Made by a program: the position numbers and the translations under genes. A model generated the notes under the pieces. The model ran no database searches. It was not told where the DNA came from and saw nothing but the letters and a program-made list of their open reading frames with translations. A stretch of 64,000 nucleotides of DNA from Clostridium sp. (GTDB lineage Bacteria > Bacillota > Clostridia > Clostridiales > Clostridiaceae). Shown piece after piece: positions 17,810 through 27,272 of this stretch (the stretch's first letter is position 1; each line of letters opens with the position of its first letter). Location of the stretch: positions 1 through 64,000 of the forward strand of contig NZ_JARIDH010000035.1 in assembly GCF_029267215.1 (NCBI RefSeq), in the 5' to 3' direction.

Positions 17810-20260
17810 ATGGGTAACTACAGTACTGCCATAGATAAAAAATGGCAAGACAAATGGGCTGAATCAAGCCTTTATAAATTTGATCCAAATAAAGAGGGAG
17901 AAAAACTTTATGTTTTAGAAATGTTCTCATACCCTTCAGGAAGCCAATTACATGCAGGACATTGGTTTAACTATGGACCTGTTGATTCATGGGCTAGATT
18001 TAAGAGAATGCAAGGATATAATGTATTCCAACCAATGGGATTTGATGCTTTTGGTTTACCAGCTGAAAACTTTGCTATAAAAACAGGAATACATCCTCAA
18101 GATTCAACAGTAAAAAACATAGCTAAAATGGAAGAACAATTAAAAGCTATGGGTGCTATGTTTAACTGGGATAACGAAGTTGTTACTTGTTCACCAGAAT
18201 ACTACAAATGGACTCAATGGTTATTCTTAAAATTATATGAAAAAGGATTAGCTTACAGAAAGAAAGCTCCTGTAAACTGGTGTCCTTCATGTCAAACAGT
18301 TCTTGCTAACGAGCAAGTTGTTGATGGTGCTTGTGAAAGATGTGGAACAGAGGTTACTAAGAAAGATCTTACTCAATGGTTCTTTAAAATAACTGAGTAT
18401 GCTGATGAATTACTAGATAAATTAGATGGTTTAGATTGGCCAGAAAAGACTGTTGCTATGCAAAAACACTGGATTGGAAGATCAACTGGTGCTCAAGTTA
18501 ATTTCAAAGTTAAAGATAGTGATTTAAACTTTGATGTATTCACAACAAGAGTTGATACTTTATGTGGAGTTAGCTATGTTGTTTTAGCTCCTGAAAATCC
18601 ATTAGTTGATAAAATAGTAACAGATGATCAAAAAGAAGCTGTTGAATCTTACAAAGAAGAAGCTAAAAAGCAATCTGATATAGAAAGACAATCTATTTCA
18701 AGAGAAAAAACTGGTGTATTCACTGGTGCATATGCTATTCATCCAATCAATGGAAAAGAAGTTCCAATCTGGGTTGGAGATTATGTTTTATCAACTTATG
18801 GAACTGGGGCTGTTATGGCCGTTCCTGCTCACGATGAAAGAGACTTTGCTTTCGCTGAGAAATTTAATCTTCCAATAAATAGAGTTATAAAAGCTAAAGA
18901 TGGTTTAGAAACTGAATTACCATTCTGTGAACATGGTATATTAGTTAATTCTGGTGAATTTGATGGATTAACTACCTCTGAAGCTAAAGAAAAAATAGTT
19001 GAAAAACTTGCTTCAATGAATCTTGGAGAGCAAAAAGTTAACTTTAGATTAAGAGACTGGTTAGTTTCAAGACAAAGATACTGGGGAGCTCCAATTCCTG
19101 TAGTTTACTGTGATGAGTGTGGTATAGTTCCTGTGCCTGAAAATCAATTACCAGTTGAATTACCATATGATGTTGAGTTTGCTCCAGACGGAAAATCTCC
19201 ACTAGCTAAGAGTGAATCATTTGTTAATACAACTTGTCCTCACTGTGGAAAACCTGCTAAGAGAGAAACTGATACTTTAGATACTTTCGTATGTTCATCA
19301 TGGTATTATTTAAGATATCCTGATAATAAAAATACAGAAGCTCCATTTAATCCTGAGCTAATCAATAAAATGTTACCTGTTGATAAATATGTTGGTGGCC
19401 CTGAGCATGCTTGTATGCACCTTCTTTATGCTAGATTCATAACTAAGGCATTAAGAGATATGGGATATCTAAACTTTGATGAACCATTTACTTCATTAAC
19501 TCACCAAGGATTAATCTTAGGACCAGATGGATTAAAAATGAGTAAATCAAAAGGAAACACAATTTCTCCTGATGATTATATAAAAGAATATGGTGCAGAT
19601 GTATTTAGAATGTACTTAATGTTTGGATTTGCTTACACTGAAGGTGGAGCTTGGAGTGATGATGGAATAAAATCTGTAAATAGATTCGTTGAAAGAATAG
19701 AAAGAGTTATAAATACTGCAAGAGATTCCATAAATAAAGGTGAAAATAATAAAACTACTATTGATAAAGCAGAAAAGGAACTTAATTTCTGGAGACATAA
19801 TGCAATAAAATCTGTTACTGATGATACAGATAAACTTCAATTCAACACAGCAATAGCTAGAATGATGGAATTTATAAATGCATTATCAAAATACACTCAA
19901 GAAAAAGAAATAAACCTTTCTTTCTTAAAAGAAGTTGTTTCTGATTACCTAAGATTATTAGCCCCATTTGCTCCTCATTTCAGCGAAGAACAATGGAATT
20001 TACTTGGAAATGAATACTCAATCTTCAATGAAGCTTGGCCAAAATTTGATCCTAAAGCTTTAGTTAAAGATGAAGTTGAAATAGCTATCCAAGTTAACGG
20101 AAAAATCAAAAACAAAATAATGGTTTCTTCAGATTTAGATGAAGAAGGAATTAAGAATGCTGCTTTAGCTGATGAAAAAATAGTAGCTTCAACTGAAGGA
20201 AAAACAGTTGTAAAAGTTATAGTTATAAAAGGTAGACTTGTAAATATCGTTGTTAAGTAA
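17810..20260 (+). CDS. leuS: Leucyl-tRNA synthetase
   Basis: 816 residues, normal for bacterial LeuRS. The class I signatures are present: [12 protein letters not shown] near residues 42-53 (HIGH-type) and [10 protein letters not shown] near 573 (KMSKS). The CP1 editing domain includes [15 protein letters not shown] near 330. Zinc-type CPSCQ and CERCG pairs occur near 158-178. GGAGGA precedes the ATG, 65 bases after the T-box terminator. Confidence 0.98.
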   Translation: MGNYSTAIDKKWQDKWAESSLYKFDPNKEGEKLYVLEMFSYPSGSQLHAGHWFNYGPVDSWARFKRMQGYNVFQPMGFDAFGLPAENFAIKTGIHPQDSTVKNIAKMEEQLKAMGAMFNWDNEVVTCSPEYYKWTQWLFLKLYEKGLAYRKKAPVNWCPSCQTVLANEQVVDGACERCGTEVTKKDLTQWFFKITEYADELLDKLDGLDWPEKTVAMQKHWIGRSTGAQVNFKVKDSDLNFDVFTTRVDTLCGVSYVVLAPENPLVDKIVTDDQKEAVESYKEEAKKQSDIERQSISREKTGVFTGAYAIHPINGKEVPIWVGDYVLSTYGTGAVMAVPAHDERDFAFAEKFNLPINRVIKAKDGLETELPFCEHGILVNSGEFDGLTTSEAKEKIVEKLASMNLGEQKVNFRLRDWLVSRQRYWGAPIPVVYCDECGIVPVPENQLPVELPYDVEFAPDGKSPLAKSESFVNTTCPHCGKPAKRETDTLDTFVCSSWYYLRYPDNKNTEAPFNPELINKMLPVDKYVGGPEHACMHLLYARFITKALRDMGYLNFDEPFTSLTHQGLILGPDGLKMSKSKGNTISPDDYIKEYGADVFRMYLMFGFAYTEGGAWSDDGIKSVNRFVERIERVINTARDSINKGENNKTTIDKAEKELNFWRHNAIKSVTDDTDKLQFNTAIARMMEFINALSKYTQEKEINLSFLKEVVSDYLRLLAPFAPHFSEEQWNLLGNEYSIFNEAWPKFDPKALVKDEVEIAIQVNGKIKNKIMVSSDLDEEGIKNAALADEKIVASTEGKTVVKVIVIKGRLVNIVVK

Positions 20261-20353
20261 TATAATATTAACGTTACAAATTTTATTGATTGATTTAAAT
20301 TACTAATTAACCTTAATAACTAATACTTTTAGCATTTAGCTATAATCTTTGCT

Positions 20354-20406
20354 AAAAAAGGTATATAAACGCTGAGATTTGACTCCGTTTATATACCTTT
20401 ATTTTT
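20354..20406. terminator. Shared terminator between leuS and the beta-helix protein
   Basis: AAAGGTATATAAACG pairs with CGTTTATATACCTTT, followed by ATTTTTTT on the plus strand. The convergent minus-strand gene ends at 20407, so it can serve both. Confidence 0.85.
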
Positions 20407-21411
20407 TTACATACTTATATAATAATTATTTTTATCTATATTTTTTCCTTTTTCTAAAGCCTTATAATAATCTGACTCATTCCCTCTTAAATCAATATTA
20501 TTAATAAGTTTTATGTTCTTAACTATGTTACTCTCTACGGCTTCTAGGAACTCTTTTTTATTTTTAACATTCTGACTTTCCTTTGCAACATCATAGTACG
20601 TATATCCAAAAACTCTTTTTTCATTAATTAATTGATTATTATCACAGTTTATTTTTCCACCATCTCTAAGTTGCGCTCTTATTTCAATAGGAGAATCAAT
20701 TTTTATATCCCCCTTTAAATTTAACTTTGAATCTTTTCCAAGTACTTCTATTCCCAATCCATTTTTATTTTTTAAGGAAAGGTTGTTTAAAATAACCTGT
20801 GCATTCTCAACTTTTAAATTCCCCCCCTTTTTTTCTCTGTTCCTAACTTCAGTGTTATGAATAAGTACGTTTTTTCCATCTAAAACTTTCACAGCTGTAC
20901 CACCATTAGAGTCTACAAAAACGTTTTCCAAAATTATATTATCCCCTAATATAGTTATAAGGTTGTTATTTTTATCCCCTTCGTTTTCCAATATTAAATT
21001 TATGTTCTTTAGTACAATCCCATCTCCTTGTAGTATAAAAAAATCTTTTTTTAGATTGTTAGTTAATTTAGGAATATAAAAATTATTTCCTTGCCCATCT
21101 ATTATTATGTTTGAAGATTTAATTTCTATTCCTTTTGAGCTTACATCATCTAATTTAATATCTCTTGAAAGTTTTATACTTTCTAAATTTCTATCATTGA
21201 TTAAGTCTATAAAATCTGTTGCATTTTCTGCTATTTTTTCTATTTTAAAAAAATTACTATATTTATTGCTTTCATTTAAACTTTGTTTTATTATTGCATT
21301 ATCTTTTGCTTTATCTTTTAAATTAACTTCTTTACCTAATACTACACTACTAGAGAGGTTATTTACTACTATAGCAGTAGCTATTATTTTTGCTACCTTC
21401 TTATGTGCCAT
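20407..21411 (-). CDS. Secreted protein with beta-helix-like repeats
   Basis: 334 residues. The start at 21411 (MAHKKVAKII) has GAGGTGA at good spacing. Residues 1-26 form a signal peptide (basic KK, hydrophobic core, VVLG). The middle resembles right-handed parallel beta-helix proteins of the pectate-lyase-like fold: repeated short units with Asn/Gly turns and Ile/Leu/Val strands (IIIDGQGNNFYIP, NIILENVFVDSN, NVLIHNTEVRN). No catalytic motif is recognised. It is probably exported to the surface or medium; its role is unknown. Confidence 0.7.
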   Translation of the reverse strand: MAHKKVAKIIATAIVVNNLSSSVVLGKEVNLKDKAKDNAIIKQSLNESNKYSNFFKIEKIAENATDFIDLINDRNLESIKLSRDIKLDDVSSKGIEIKSSNIIIDGQGNNFYIPKLTNNLKKDFFILQGDGIVLKNINLILENEGDKNNNLITILGDNIILENVFVDSNGGTAVKVLDGKNVLIHNTEVRNREKKGGNLKVENAQVILNNLSLKNKNGLGIEVLGKDSKLNLKGDIKIDSPIEIRAQLRDGGKINCDNNQLINEKRVFGYTYYDVAKESQNVKNKKEFLEAVESNIVKNIKLINNIDLRGNESDYYKALEKGKNIDKNNYYISM

Positions 21412-21598
21412 ATAAATCACCTCTTCATTAATAATTATTTTTATTTTCTATTATGCACTAATTGTATCATTTTTTGTATAGGTTTTCAAAATATAAATTA
21501 TAGATTTTTTTGACATATAATAGATTTTCTTTAACTTAACAAAAAACACATGAAGGAAACTTGTATTTTTCTCAATATGAGAATATTACAAAGTTAAA

Positions 21599-21660
21599 AT
21601 AAAAAAGATTATAAATATTAAAATAATTGAATTTAATCCTTTATTTTAATATTTATAATC
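21599..21660 (-). terminator. Terminator of the methyltransferase-like gene
   Basis: A stem of about 18 bp (GATTATAAATATTAAAATAA and its complement) is followed by TTTTTT on the minus strand. It sits within the 362-base gap to the beta-helix gene, which otherwise shows no ORF. Confidence 0.8.
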
Positions 21661-21773
21661 ATAGAATACTCACTATTTGTTTTAATTTAGAAAATCTTCT
21701 TCAATATATACTTAAATTATTTAAAAAAACTCTACTAAAATTATTTATAAACAGTTAAACTATATTTTTAAAA

Positions 21774-22505
21774 CTATAATACTTTGCCAAATTCTTTAAG
21801 GACAACTAAAACCTCATCTTCTTTTATTGGTGAAAAATCTTCTATATATTTACTGTGATTAAATCTAGTAAATAAGTCCTTAGCCATGTCCATCCATTCT
21901 TCTAGGATATAAACCCATATTATTTCACTAGTTGGACAGCTTAATATAAAATTCTCTACTCCAAAAAAGCTATATTCTTTTATATTATGTAAATTAGTTA
22001 ATTTGACATAGTCTTCCACAACTTTTTTTGTAATTTTATACTCATATATATCTGAATAAAAGAAATCAAAACTTTCTTTTTTAGCTTTAAATCCATCACC
22101 TTTTATTATTTTAATTTTAGGATTTTCACCAAAGTTTTCAAGATAAAGATCTATTATTTCTTCACTTGTTTCATAAACTAGAACTTCTTCTACATTTTCT
22201 TTCTTACATATTTCTTGAACAAAATAGCCTAATCCTAATCCAAGAACTCCTACTCTGCCCTTTGCTCTCTTTATACTTTCATATGCCCCTTGAATTTCAT
22301 GAGGTGATATTCTCATCCAAAGTTTATCTCCTTCAAATAATTCTATAGGAGCCTCAATTACTACTTCTTCATTTTCATAAAGATATCCATCAAAGTGTTT
22401 TTTATCACTATACTTTATGATAAAATCCCCTTTTTTATTTTCCTTAATTTTTTCTTTATATTCTTTTATTTTATCTTCACAATAATTTAGTGCATATGGT
22501 ATCAT
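21774..22505 (-). CDS. Rossmann-fold (methyltransferase-like) protein
   Basis: 243 residues. GVLGLGLGYF at about residues 86-95 fits a glycine-rich SAM-binding motif I, followed after a helix by VLVYETSEEI with the acidic residue that often binds the ribose. The rest is not recognised and no catalytic motif is clear, so activity is uncertain. GGAAAGGA precedes the ATG. Single gene with its own terminator. Confidence 0.6.
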   Translation of the reverse strand: MIPYALNYCEDKIKEYKEKIKENKKGDFIIKYSDKKHFDGYLYENEEVVIEAPIELFEGDKLWMRISPHEIQGAYESIKRAKGRVGVLGLGLGYFVQEICKKENVEEVLVYETSEEIIDLYLENFGENPKIKIIKGDGFKAKKESFDFFYSDIYEYKITKKVVEDYVKLTNLHNIKEYSFFGVENFILSCPTSEIIWVYILEEWMDMAKDLFTRFNHSKYIEDFSPIKEDEVLVVLKEFGKVL

Positions 22506-22898
22506 ATTTTTTCCTTTCCTAAAATATATAGCTAACTTTATGTTATTCTAAATGTTAATTTCTAAACACTTATAGAAATCCTTTCAATTACATCAAATTA
22601 GTTAAACTACCTATTTATATATAAAACTTTTATTATTCCTATTTTAATCAACTATTTTATTTTAATTTGATAATACTAAGTTAACAACATATTTTCAATA
22701 AAAATTCTCATATTATTACAAAAAGATTATACTTTTATATAAATTTTCTATACTTCATACTAATTTTATTCATCTTTTTTAAATTCCTAGTAAAATAGTC
22801 TTGATTTATTTTTCTTAAAATTATATAATTTAACCATAATCAATATTAATTATTAATTAACTAAATTAATAATTAATTTAATTAAGAAGGTGTATTAA
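22506..22898. other. AT-rich gap, no gene seen
   Basis: About 390 very AT-rich bases with no ORF carrying a ribosome binding site and no strong hairpin. It must hold the divergent promoters of the flanking genes, but none can be chosen with confidence. Confidence 0.5.
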
Positions 22899-23243
22899 AT
22901 GAAAAAAGTAGCAATGAGCGAAGAAGCTTATGTTGAATTTAAAGAATTTTTAAAAACTAATAATATAGATAGTAACATAATTAGAATAAACTTTGGTGGA
23001 TATGGCCCTGTTGGTCCTATGTTCTCAATAGTAGCAGGAGAAGAAGCTCCTAATGATGCAAAAGAAGTTATAAATGATTTAACTTTTGTTGTTGATTCTA
23101 ATCTAATAGATATTTTCTTAGGTTTCTCAATCTTATCAGATGAAGAAAACCTTGGAAATGGGTTAACTTTAGAACCTTTAATGAGTGATTATGAAGGTGG
23201 CGGATGCAGTGGAAATTGCGGAAGCTGTGGAAGTTGTCACTAA
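22899..23243 (+). CDS. HesB/IscA-like protein, non-selenium paralogue
   Basis: 114 residues. It begins MKKVAMSEEAYVEFKEFL, continues RINFGGYGPVGPMFSIV and ends in a cysteine-rich tail (CSGNCGSCGSCH). This is the pattern of the HesB-like family related to IscA-type iron-sulfur or metal-binding proteins. The next gene is a close paralogue in which selenocysteine replaces the Pro of GYGPVGP. AAGGTG precedes the ATG. Redox or metal handling is inferred, not shown. Confidence 0.75.
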   Translation: MKKVAMSEEAYVEFKEFLKTNNIDSNIIRINFGGYGPVGPMFSIVAGEEAPNDAKEVINDLTFVVDSNLIDIFLGFSILSDEENLGNGLTLEPLMSDYEGGGCSGNCGSCGSCH

Positions 23244-23349
23244 AAAGTAACATAATATTTTTAATTTTGATTAATATTATTTATAAACATATTAATAATA
23301 AATATAGAAAGCTAAAAGGCTTTAAATTTAATTTTAGGAGGAAATAGAT

Positions 23350-23676
23350 ATGTCAGTTGTTAAAATGAGCAATGAAGCTTACACTGAATTCAAATCTTTT
23401 CTACAAGAAAACAACATAGAAAAATTTGATATAAGAATAAATCTAGCAGGAGTTGGCTGAGGAGGCCCAGTATTTAATATTGTTCTGGATGAACAATCAG
23501 AAAATGATGAAGTTGTAAAAATAGAAGATATAACTTTCTTCGTGGATAAAGAATTAGTTAATGACTTTGAAGGATTCGTTCTTCTTTCTTCTGAGGAAAA
23601 TGGTGGTAGAGGATTATCACTTAAACCACTTAAAGAAAGCGAAGGCGGATGTTCTTCTTGCTCAAGCTGTCATTAA
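23350..23676 (+). CDS. HesB-like selenoprotein (Sec37 encoded by TGA)
   Basis: A continuous 108-residue frame is obtained only if the TGA at 23458-23460 is read as selenocysteine: it begins MSVVKMSNEAYTEFKSFL, has GVG-Sec-GGPVF at residues 34-41 and ends EGGCSSCSSCH. Similarity to the preceding gene continues on both sides of the TGA, so it is not a decayed stop. A hairpin 18 bases past the TGA fits a bacterial SECIS. HesB-like selenoproteins are a known prokaryotic family. AGGAGG precedes the ATG; a terminator follows. Selenium machinery genes are not in this window. Confidence 0.88.
23479..23497 (+). promoter_or_regulatory. Bacterial SECIS-like hairpin
   Basis: A perfect 7-bp stem ATTGTTC / GAACAAT with loop TGGAT, starting 18 bases after the TGA codon. 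Distance and a G in the first loop positions agree with the bacterial SECIS consensus bound by SelB. Confidence 0.75.
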
Positions 23677-23684
23677 TATTACAT

Positions 23685-23724
23685 ATAGAGATGGATTAAT
23701 TCCATCTCTATTTTATTTTTTCAA
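23685..23724 (+). terminator. Terminator of the HesB-like gene pair
   Basis: TAGAGATGGA (23686-23695) pairs with TCCATCTCTA (23701-23710), then TTTTATTTTTT. Confidence 0.85.
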
Positions 23725-23812
23725 ATTTATCAATATTTTACATATTTTGGTTGTTATTTGCTTTTATGCGTATTATAATTTAATAAAAGCTTTATTTTAA
23801 GGAGGAGAGATA

Positions 23813-25123
23813 ATGAATACAACCTTAATTAACCTAACTCCAACTAAAGAACAAAGAAAATACCAGGAAGATGAACTAATCGCTTTTATAGATCTTGGCT
23901 TAAATATATTTGTAGCTAATTGTAATAATAGTGATGAAGCTCCTTCTATATTAAAGGAATATACTTCATTCGACACAGATAACTGGGCAGAAAACCTATT
24001 TAAATTTGGCTTTAAAAAAGTTATTTTACCAGCTAAACTTAATAATGGTTTATGTCTATGGCATAGCAAATGTTCAAAAATTAATATAAATGACTCCTAT
24101 CTAGAAAATTTTAATGGAGATTTAGTAAAAGAAGTTAGTAAATCATGTAAGAAATTTGGTCTTAAATTTGGAATACATCTTACATTAAAAGATTATCTCA
24201 ATTTAAATTATACTCCTGAAGAATATGATAATTATTACTTAGCACAAATAAAGGAACTTATGAGTAATTATGCTCCTATATGTGAGATTATTATGGACAA
24301 GACTTCCATTGATGAATCATATGATGAGCTTAATTTCGAAAAATATTACAATCTTATTAAAGAAATAAATCCTAAATGTATGGTTTCTAGTAAAATAGGC
24401 CCTGATGTTAGATACACTTATTACTCTAATGTTGAAACTATTAAAAACTCTTTCTACTCTTCTATAGAATTAGACCTTTTAAAAGAAAATTCTTATGATG
24501 AAAATGTTAGAAATGGAAACATTAATGGTGACACTTGGATTGTAGGTGAAAGTATCTATTCTTTAGCAGATTGCATAAATAATAAAAAAGATTCTATTGA
24601 AATCTTAAAGCATGTTTATAGAAATTCTCTAGGAAGAAACACAAACTTAATTTTAGTTTTAACTCCAGATATTAATGGAATGCTTAGTAGTAATGATGTC
24701 TCAACCCTTTCTAAGTTTTCTAAATATATAAAAGATACATTCTCTGAAAACCTAATTAAAGGGGCTTCCATCTTAGCAACAAATTCATCCTGTAGTGATA
24801 GCTATAATCTTATTGATGATTATAAAAAATCTTATTGGATAGCCAATGAAAATGCTTTCAATCCATATATAGAAATAGACTTTAAGAAAACTACAGAATT
24901 TAATATTTTAGAAATAAGGGAATGGATTGCTGAAGGACAAAACGTAGAAGAGTTTAAAATATATGCTTATAATAATGGTTGGTATGAACTTTATAATGGT
25001 TCTTCTATAGGATATAGACATATAGCTAAACTTAATAAAATTAAAACAGATAAAATAAAAATATCATTTACTAAGTATAAAAAACCACCTATGATAAATC
25101 ATATAGGTGCATATATAGGATAA
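23813..25123 (+). CDS. GH29 alpha-L-fucosidase-like protein with altered active site and C-terminal discoidin-like domain
   Basis: 436 residues without a signal peptide. TPTKEQRKYQEDELIAFIDLGLN (early part) and GLKFGIHLTLKDYLN resemble the GH29 barrel, and IIMDKTS sits where the Asp nucleophile motif EIWFDG is expected. However, the family's AKHHDGFCLW reads AKLNNGLCLW, so both conserved His are lost and substrate binding should be impaired. Residues about 330-436 (SYWIANENAFNPYIEIDF, NILEIREWI) look like an F5/8 type C module. AAGGAGGAG precedes the ATG. It may be a diverged or non-catalytic family member; genuine activity is doubtful. Confidence 0.65.
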   Translation: MNTTLINLTPTKEQRKYQEDELIAFIDLGLNIFVANCNNSDEAPSILKEYTSFDTDNWAENLFKFGFKKVILPAKLNNGLCLWHSKCSKININDSYLENFNGDLVKEVSKSCKKFGLKFGIHLTLKDYLNLNYTPEEYDNYYLAQIKELMSNYAPICEIIMDKTSIDESYDELNFEKYYNLIKEINPKCMVSSKIGPDVRYTYYSNVETIKNSFYSSIELDLLKENSYDENVRNGNINGDTWIVGESIYSLADCINNKKDSIEILKHVYRNSLGRNTNLILVLTPDINGMLSSNDVSTLSKFSKYIKDTFSENLIKGASILATNSSCSDSYNLIDDYKKSYWIANENAFNPYIEIDFKKTTEFNILEIREWIAEGQNVEEFKIYAYNNGWYELYNGSSIGYRHIAKLNKIKTDKIKISFTKYKKPPMINHIGAYIG

Positions 25124-25156
25124 AAATTTTTAAGGGTCTCTTTTAAAATATAATAA

Positions 25157-25287
25157 GGTTCTGTTTTAAGAGAGTATTGATTTTAGCTGTCCCATAAGAC
25201 CTACTTAATTTTAAGTGAAAATCAAAATTCTAAATTTTGTATATTAAACTTATACTCTATAATCAACACTAGCTTAAAACAGAACCC
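25157..25287. repeat. Dispersed intergenic inverted repeat, copy A
   Basis: Left end GGTTCTGTTTTAAGAGAGTA (continuing TTGATTTTAGCT) is an imperfect inverted copy of the right end AATCAACACTAGCTTAAAAC (continuing AGAACC). The inner segment CCCATAAGACCTACTTAA is shared with the copy at 62563. No ORF. A hairpin-forming, MITE-like element is the simplest view. It is followed directly by a partial copy of a second repeat. Confidence 0.65.
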
Positions 25288-25296
25288 AAATAAAAA

Positions 25297-25358
25297 TTAC
25301 AAACAATATGAAAAGCATATATAGATAAACCTTAGAATTAAAATTATTGCGTAGAAAA
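25297..25358. repeat. Partial copy of the long-hairpin repeat found at 43466
   Basis: These 62 bases, from TTACAAACAATATGAA to GCGTAGAAAA, align without gaps to 43473-43534 with seven differences by my count. Only one arm of that element is present here. Confidence 0.65.
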
Positions 25359-25455
25359 ATTAAAGTGTATAAAGTTGTATTAAGAATAAAATTCCATTAA
25401 AATTAATCTTGTGATATAAATTAAAATACTTTTTAATTAATGGAGGAAAATTACA

Positions 25456-26256
25456 ATGAATATAGCTTATGATTTTATTTTCACCCTATTACTTGCCTTT
25501 GTGTTTGTAATGATGAAAAAATACATAATAGCTCTTATTGTTGTGGCAATATATGCTTTTTATAAATACAATAAGAAAAAACCTTATCTTTTAGCTTATA
25601 AAGGTAACTTAGCTTTTAAAAATGGAGAAAGAGAACAAGCTTTAGAGCTTTATAAAAAATCTTGCTCATATAAAAATGTTAGCCCTAGCATTAGATTACA
25701 GTACGCTTATATTACTCTTTATTTAGGAAATCTTGAAGAAGCTTCTAAACTTTTAGAGGCTATAGGTTATGAAAAGCTACCTGAAAATTTAAGAGCATCT
25801 TATAAAATGACAGAATCACTTATAATTTGGAAAAAAGGTGACTTAAAGAAAGCTATAGAAAAGTTAAAAATTCTTCATACTGAATATGAAAATACTACTG
25901 TCTATGAAACATTAGGATACTTCTTAGTTTTAGATAAAGATTATGATGAAGCTTTAAAATATAATCTTTTAGCTTATGAATATGATGCTGATAACTCAGT
26001 TATTATAGATAACTTAGCTCAATCGTATTATTTTACAGGTGATAAATGTAAAGCAAAAGAGCTTTATGAAAAACTTTTTGATAGGGAGCCTAGTATGCCT
26101 GAACCATATTATTTTTACGGATTAATATTAAAAGATGAGGGTAATTTAGAAGGTGCCTTAGAATATCTAGACAAAGCACTAACAAAAAAAGAGTCTTATT
26201 TATCTGAATTAAAGAAAGACACTATAAGAGAAACAATAGCTAGTTTAAAGCTTTAA
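25456..26256 (+). CDS. Membrane-anchored TPR protein
   Basis: 266 residues. A hydrophobic N-terminus (residues 7-37) anchors it; the rest is a series of tetratricopeptide-like helical pairs, for example LAYKGNLAFKNGEREQALELY (early part), AYITLYLGNLEEASKLL, ESLIIWKKGDLKKAIEKL, LGYFLVLDKDYDEALKY and YGLILKDEGNLEGALEYL. TPR arrays bind partner proteins; the partner is unknown. GGAGG precedes the ATG. Single gene, ended by a strong shared hairpin. Confidence 0.85.
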   Translation: MNIAYDFIFTLLLAFVFVMMKKYIIALIVVAIYAFYKYNKKKPYLLAYKGNLAFKNGEREQALELYKKSCSYKNVSPSIRLQYAYITLYLGNLEEASKLLEAIGYEKLPENLRASYKMTESLIIWKKGDLKKAIEKLKILHTEYENTTVYETLGYFLVLDKDYDEALKYNLLAYEYDADNSVIIDNLAQSYYFTGDKCKAKELYEKLFDREPSMPEPYYFYGLILKDEGNLEGALEYLDKALTKKESYLSELKKDTIRETIASLKL

Positions 26257-26261
26257 GTTAA

Positions 26262-26317
26262 TAAAAATAGAGAATGTAGGGAAATTTGTTTTTACACAAA
26301 TTTCCCTACATTCTCTT
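26262..26317. terminator. Perfect 21-bp hairpin shared by TPR gene and ula operon end
   Basis: AGAGAATGTAGGGAAATTTGT at 26269-26289 with its exact complement at 26296-26316. The minus-strand side is followed by ATTTTTATT, so it best terminates the ula operon; it also lies just after the plus-strand TPR gene. Confidence 0.85.
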
Positions 26318-26403
26318 TAGAATTGATAAATTATACTAATAATTTTAGTTTATCAAATCATTTTTTATAGCATCTATAAGTTTTATTTGTTATTTTTATA
26401 ATA

Positions 26404-27252
26404 TTATTTATTTAGAGCTTTTTTAAATTTATCATCTATAAATTCTCTAGCTTCTTTAACATCTTTTCTATAATCTCCAGAACCTGTATACCAAAATTCT
26501 GTTACAAATCTTCTTACTCCCATATGAAAAGCTGTTTTTATGATCTTTTCAAAATTTACATGACCACTTCCAAATGGAATTTCTCTAAACTTACCTGGAA
26601 CTGTTTCTTTAAGATGCACGGCCATTATATGCCCTTCACCCATTTTTAAATCTTCAATAGCATCCTTTTTATAACTCTTAGCTGCATTGGTTATATTTCC
26701 ACAATCAGGATATACCCCTAAATATGGTGAATTTACCTTATTTACATAATTCATAGCTTTTTCTACAGTATTCATAAACTCTGTTTCCATTGTTTCAAAA
26801 GCTAATAATATTCCTGACCTTGCTGCCATCTCTGTAGCTTTTTTTAGGTTTTCGTAAAACAAAGCTCTTGTATTTTCATTTCCTTCATCATAATAAACAT
26901 CATATCCAGCTAATTGAATTATTCTTATACCTAAATCATCTGCTAATTCAATAGCCTTTTCCATGATTTTCATACCACGATTTCTTGTAACTTCATCTTC
27001 ACTTCCAAGAGGATATTTTCTATGACCACTTAAACACATAGTTCTTATTGGAACTCCAACCTCATACATAATATTAACAAGAACTTCTCTTTCTTCTTTA
27101 GTCATATCTAACCTTTTTAATTTTTCATCACTCTCATCTATACTAATCTCTACAAAATCAAAATTATTTTCCTTTGCACACTGAAGTTTTTCTCTCCATG
27201 TAAGTGTATTTGGCATAGCTTTTTCATATAATCCAACAAAATATTCCTTCAT
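26404..27252 (-). CDS. ulaE: L-xylulose/L-ribulose 5-phosphate 3-epimerase type (UlaE)
   Basis: 282 residues, TIM-barrel sugar-phosphate epimerase. MKEYFVGLYEKAMPNTLTW at the start, CLSGHRKYPLGS near 74, AFETMETEFMNT near 152 and VPGKFREIPFGSGHVNF near 214 match UlaE/SgbU. It converts L-xylulose 5-P to L-ribulose 5-P in ascorbate catabolism. Last gene of the operon; AAGGAG precedes the ATG, and a hairpin follows. Confidence 0.93.
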   Translation of the reverse strand: MKEYFVGLYEKAMPNTLTWREKLQCAKENNFDFVEISIDESDEKLKRLDMTKEEREVLVNIMYEVGVPIRTMCLSGHRKYPLGSEDEVTRNRGMKIMEKAIELADDLGIRIIQLAGYDVYYDEGNENTRALFYENLKKATEMAARSGILLAFETMETEFMNTVEKAMNYVNKVNSPYLGVYPDCGNITNAAKSYKKDAIEDLKMGEGHIMAVHLKETVPGKFREIPFGSGHVNFEKIIKTAFHMGVRRFVTEFWYTGSGDYRKDVKEAREFIDDKFKKALNK

Positions 27253-27272
27253 TTTATAATCAGCTCCTTTTC

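Noticed and set aside
23350..23676. Broken HesB-like gene (premature stop) interpreted as pseudogene
   Set aside because: Coding similarity continues past the TGA in the same frame, the TGA context GxGUGGP and a downstream hairpin fit selenocysteine decoding.
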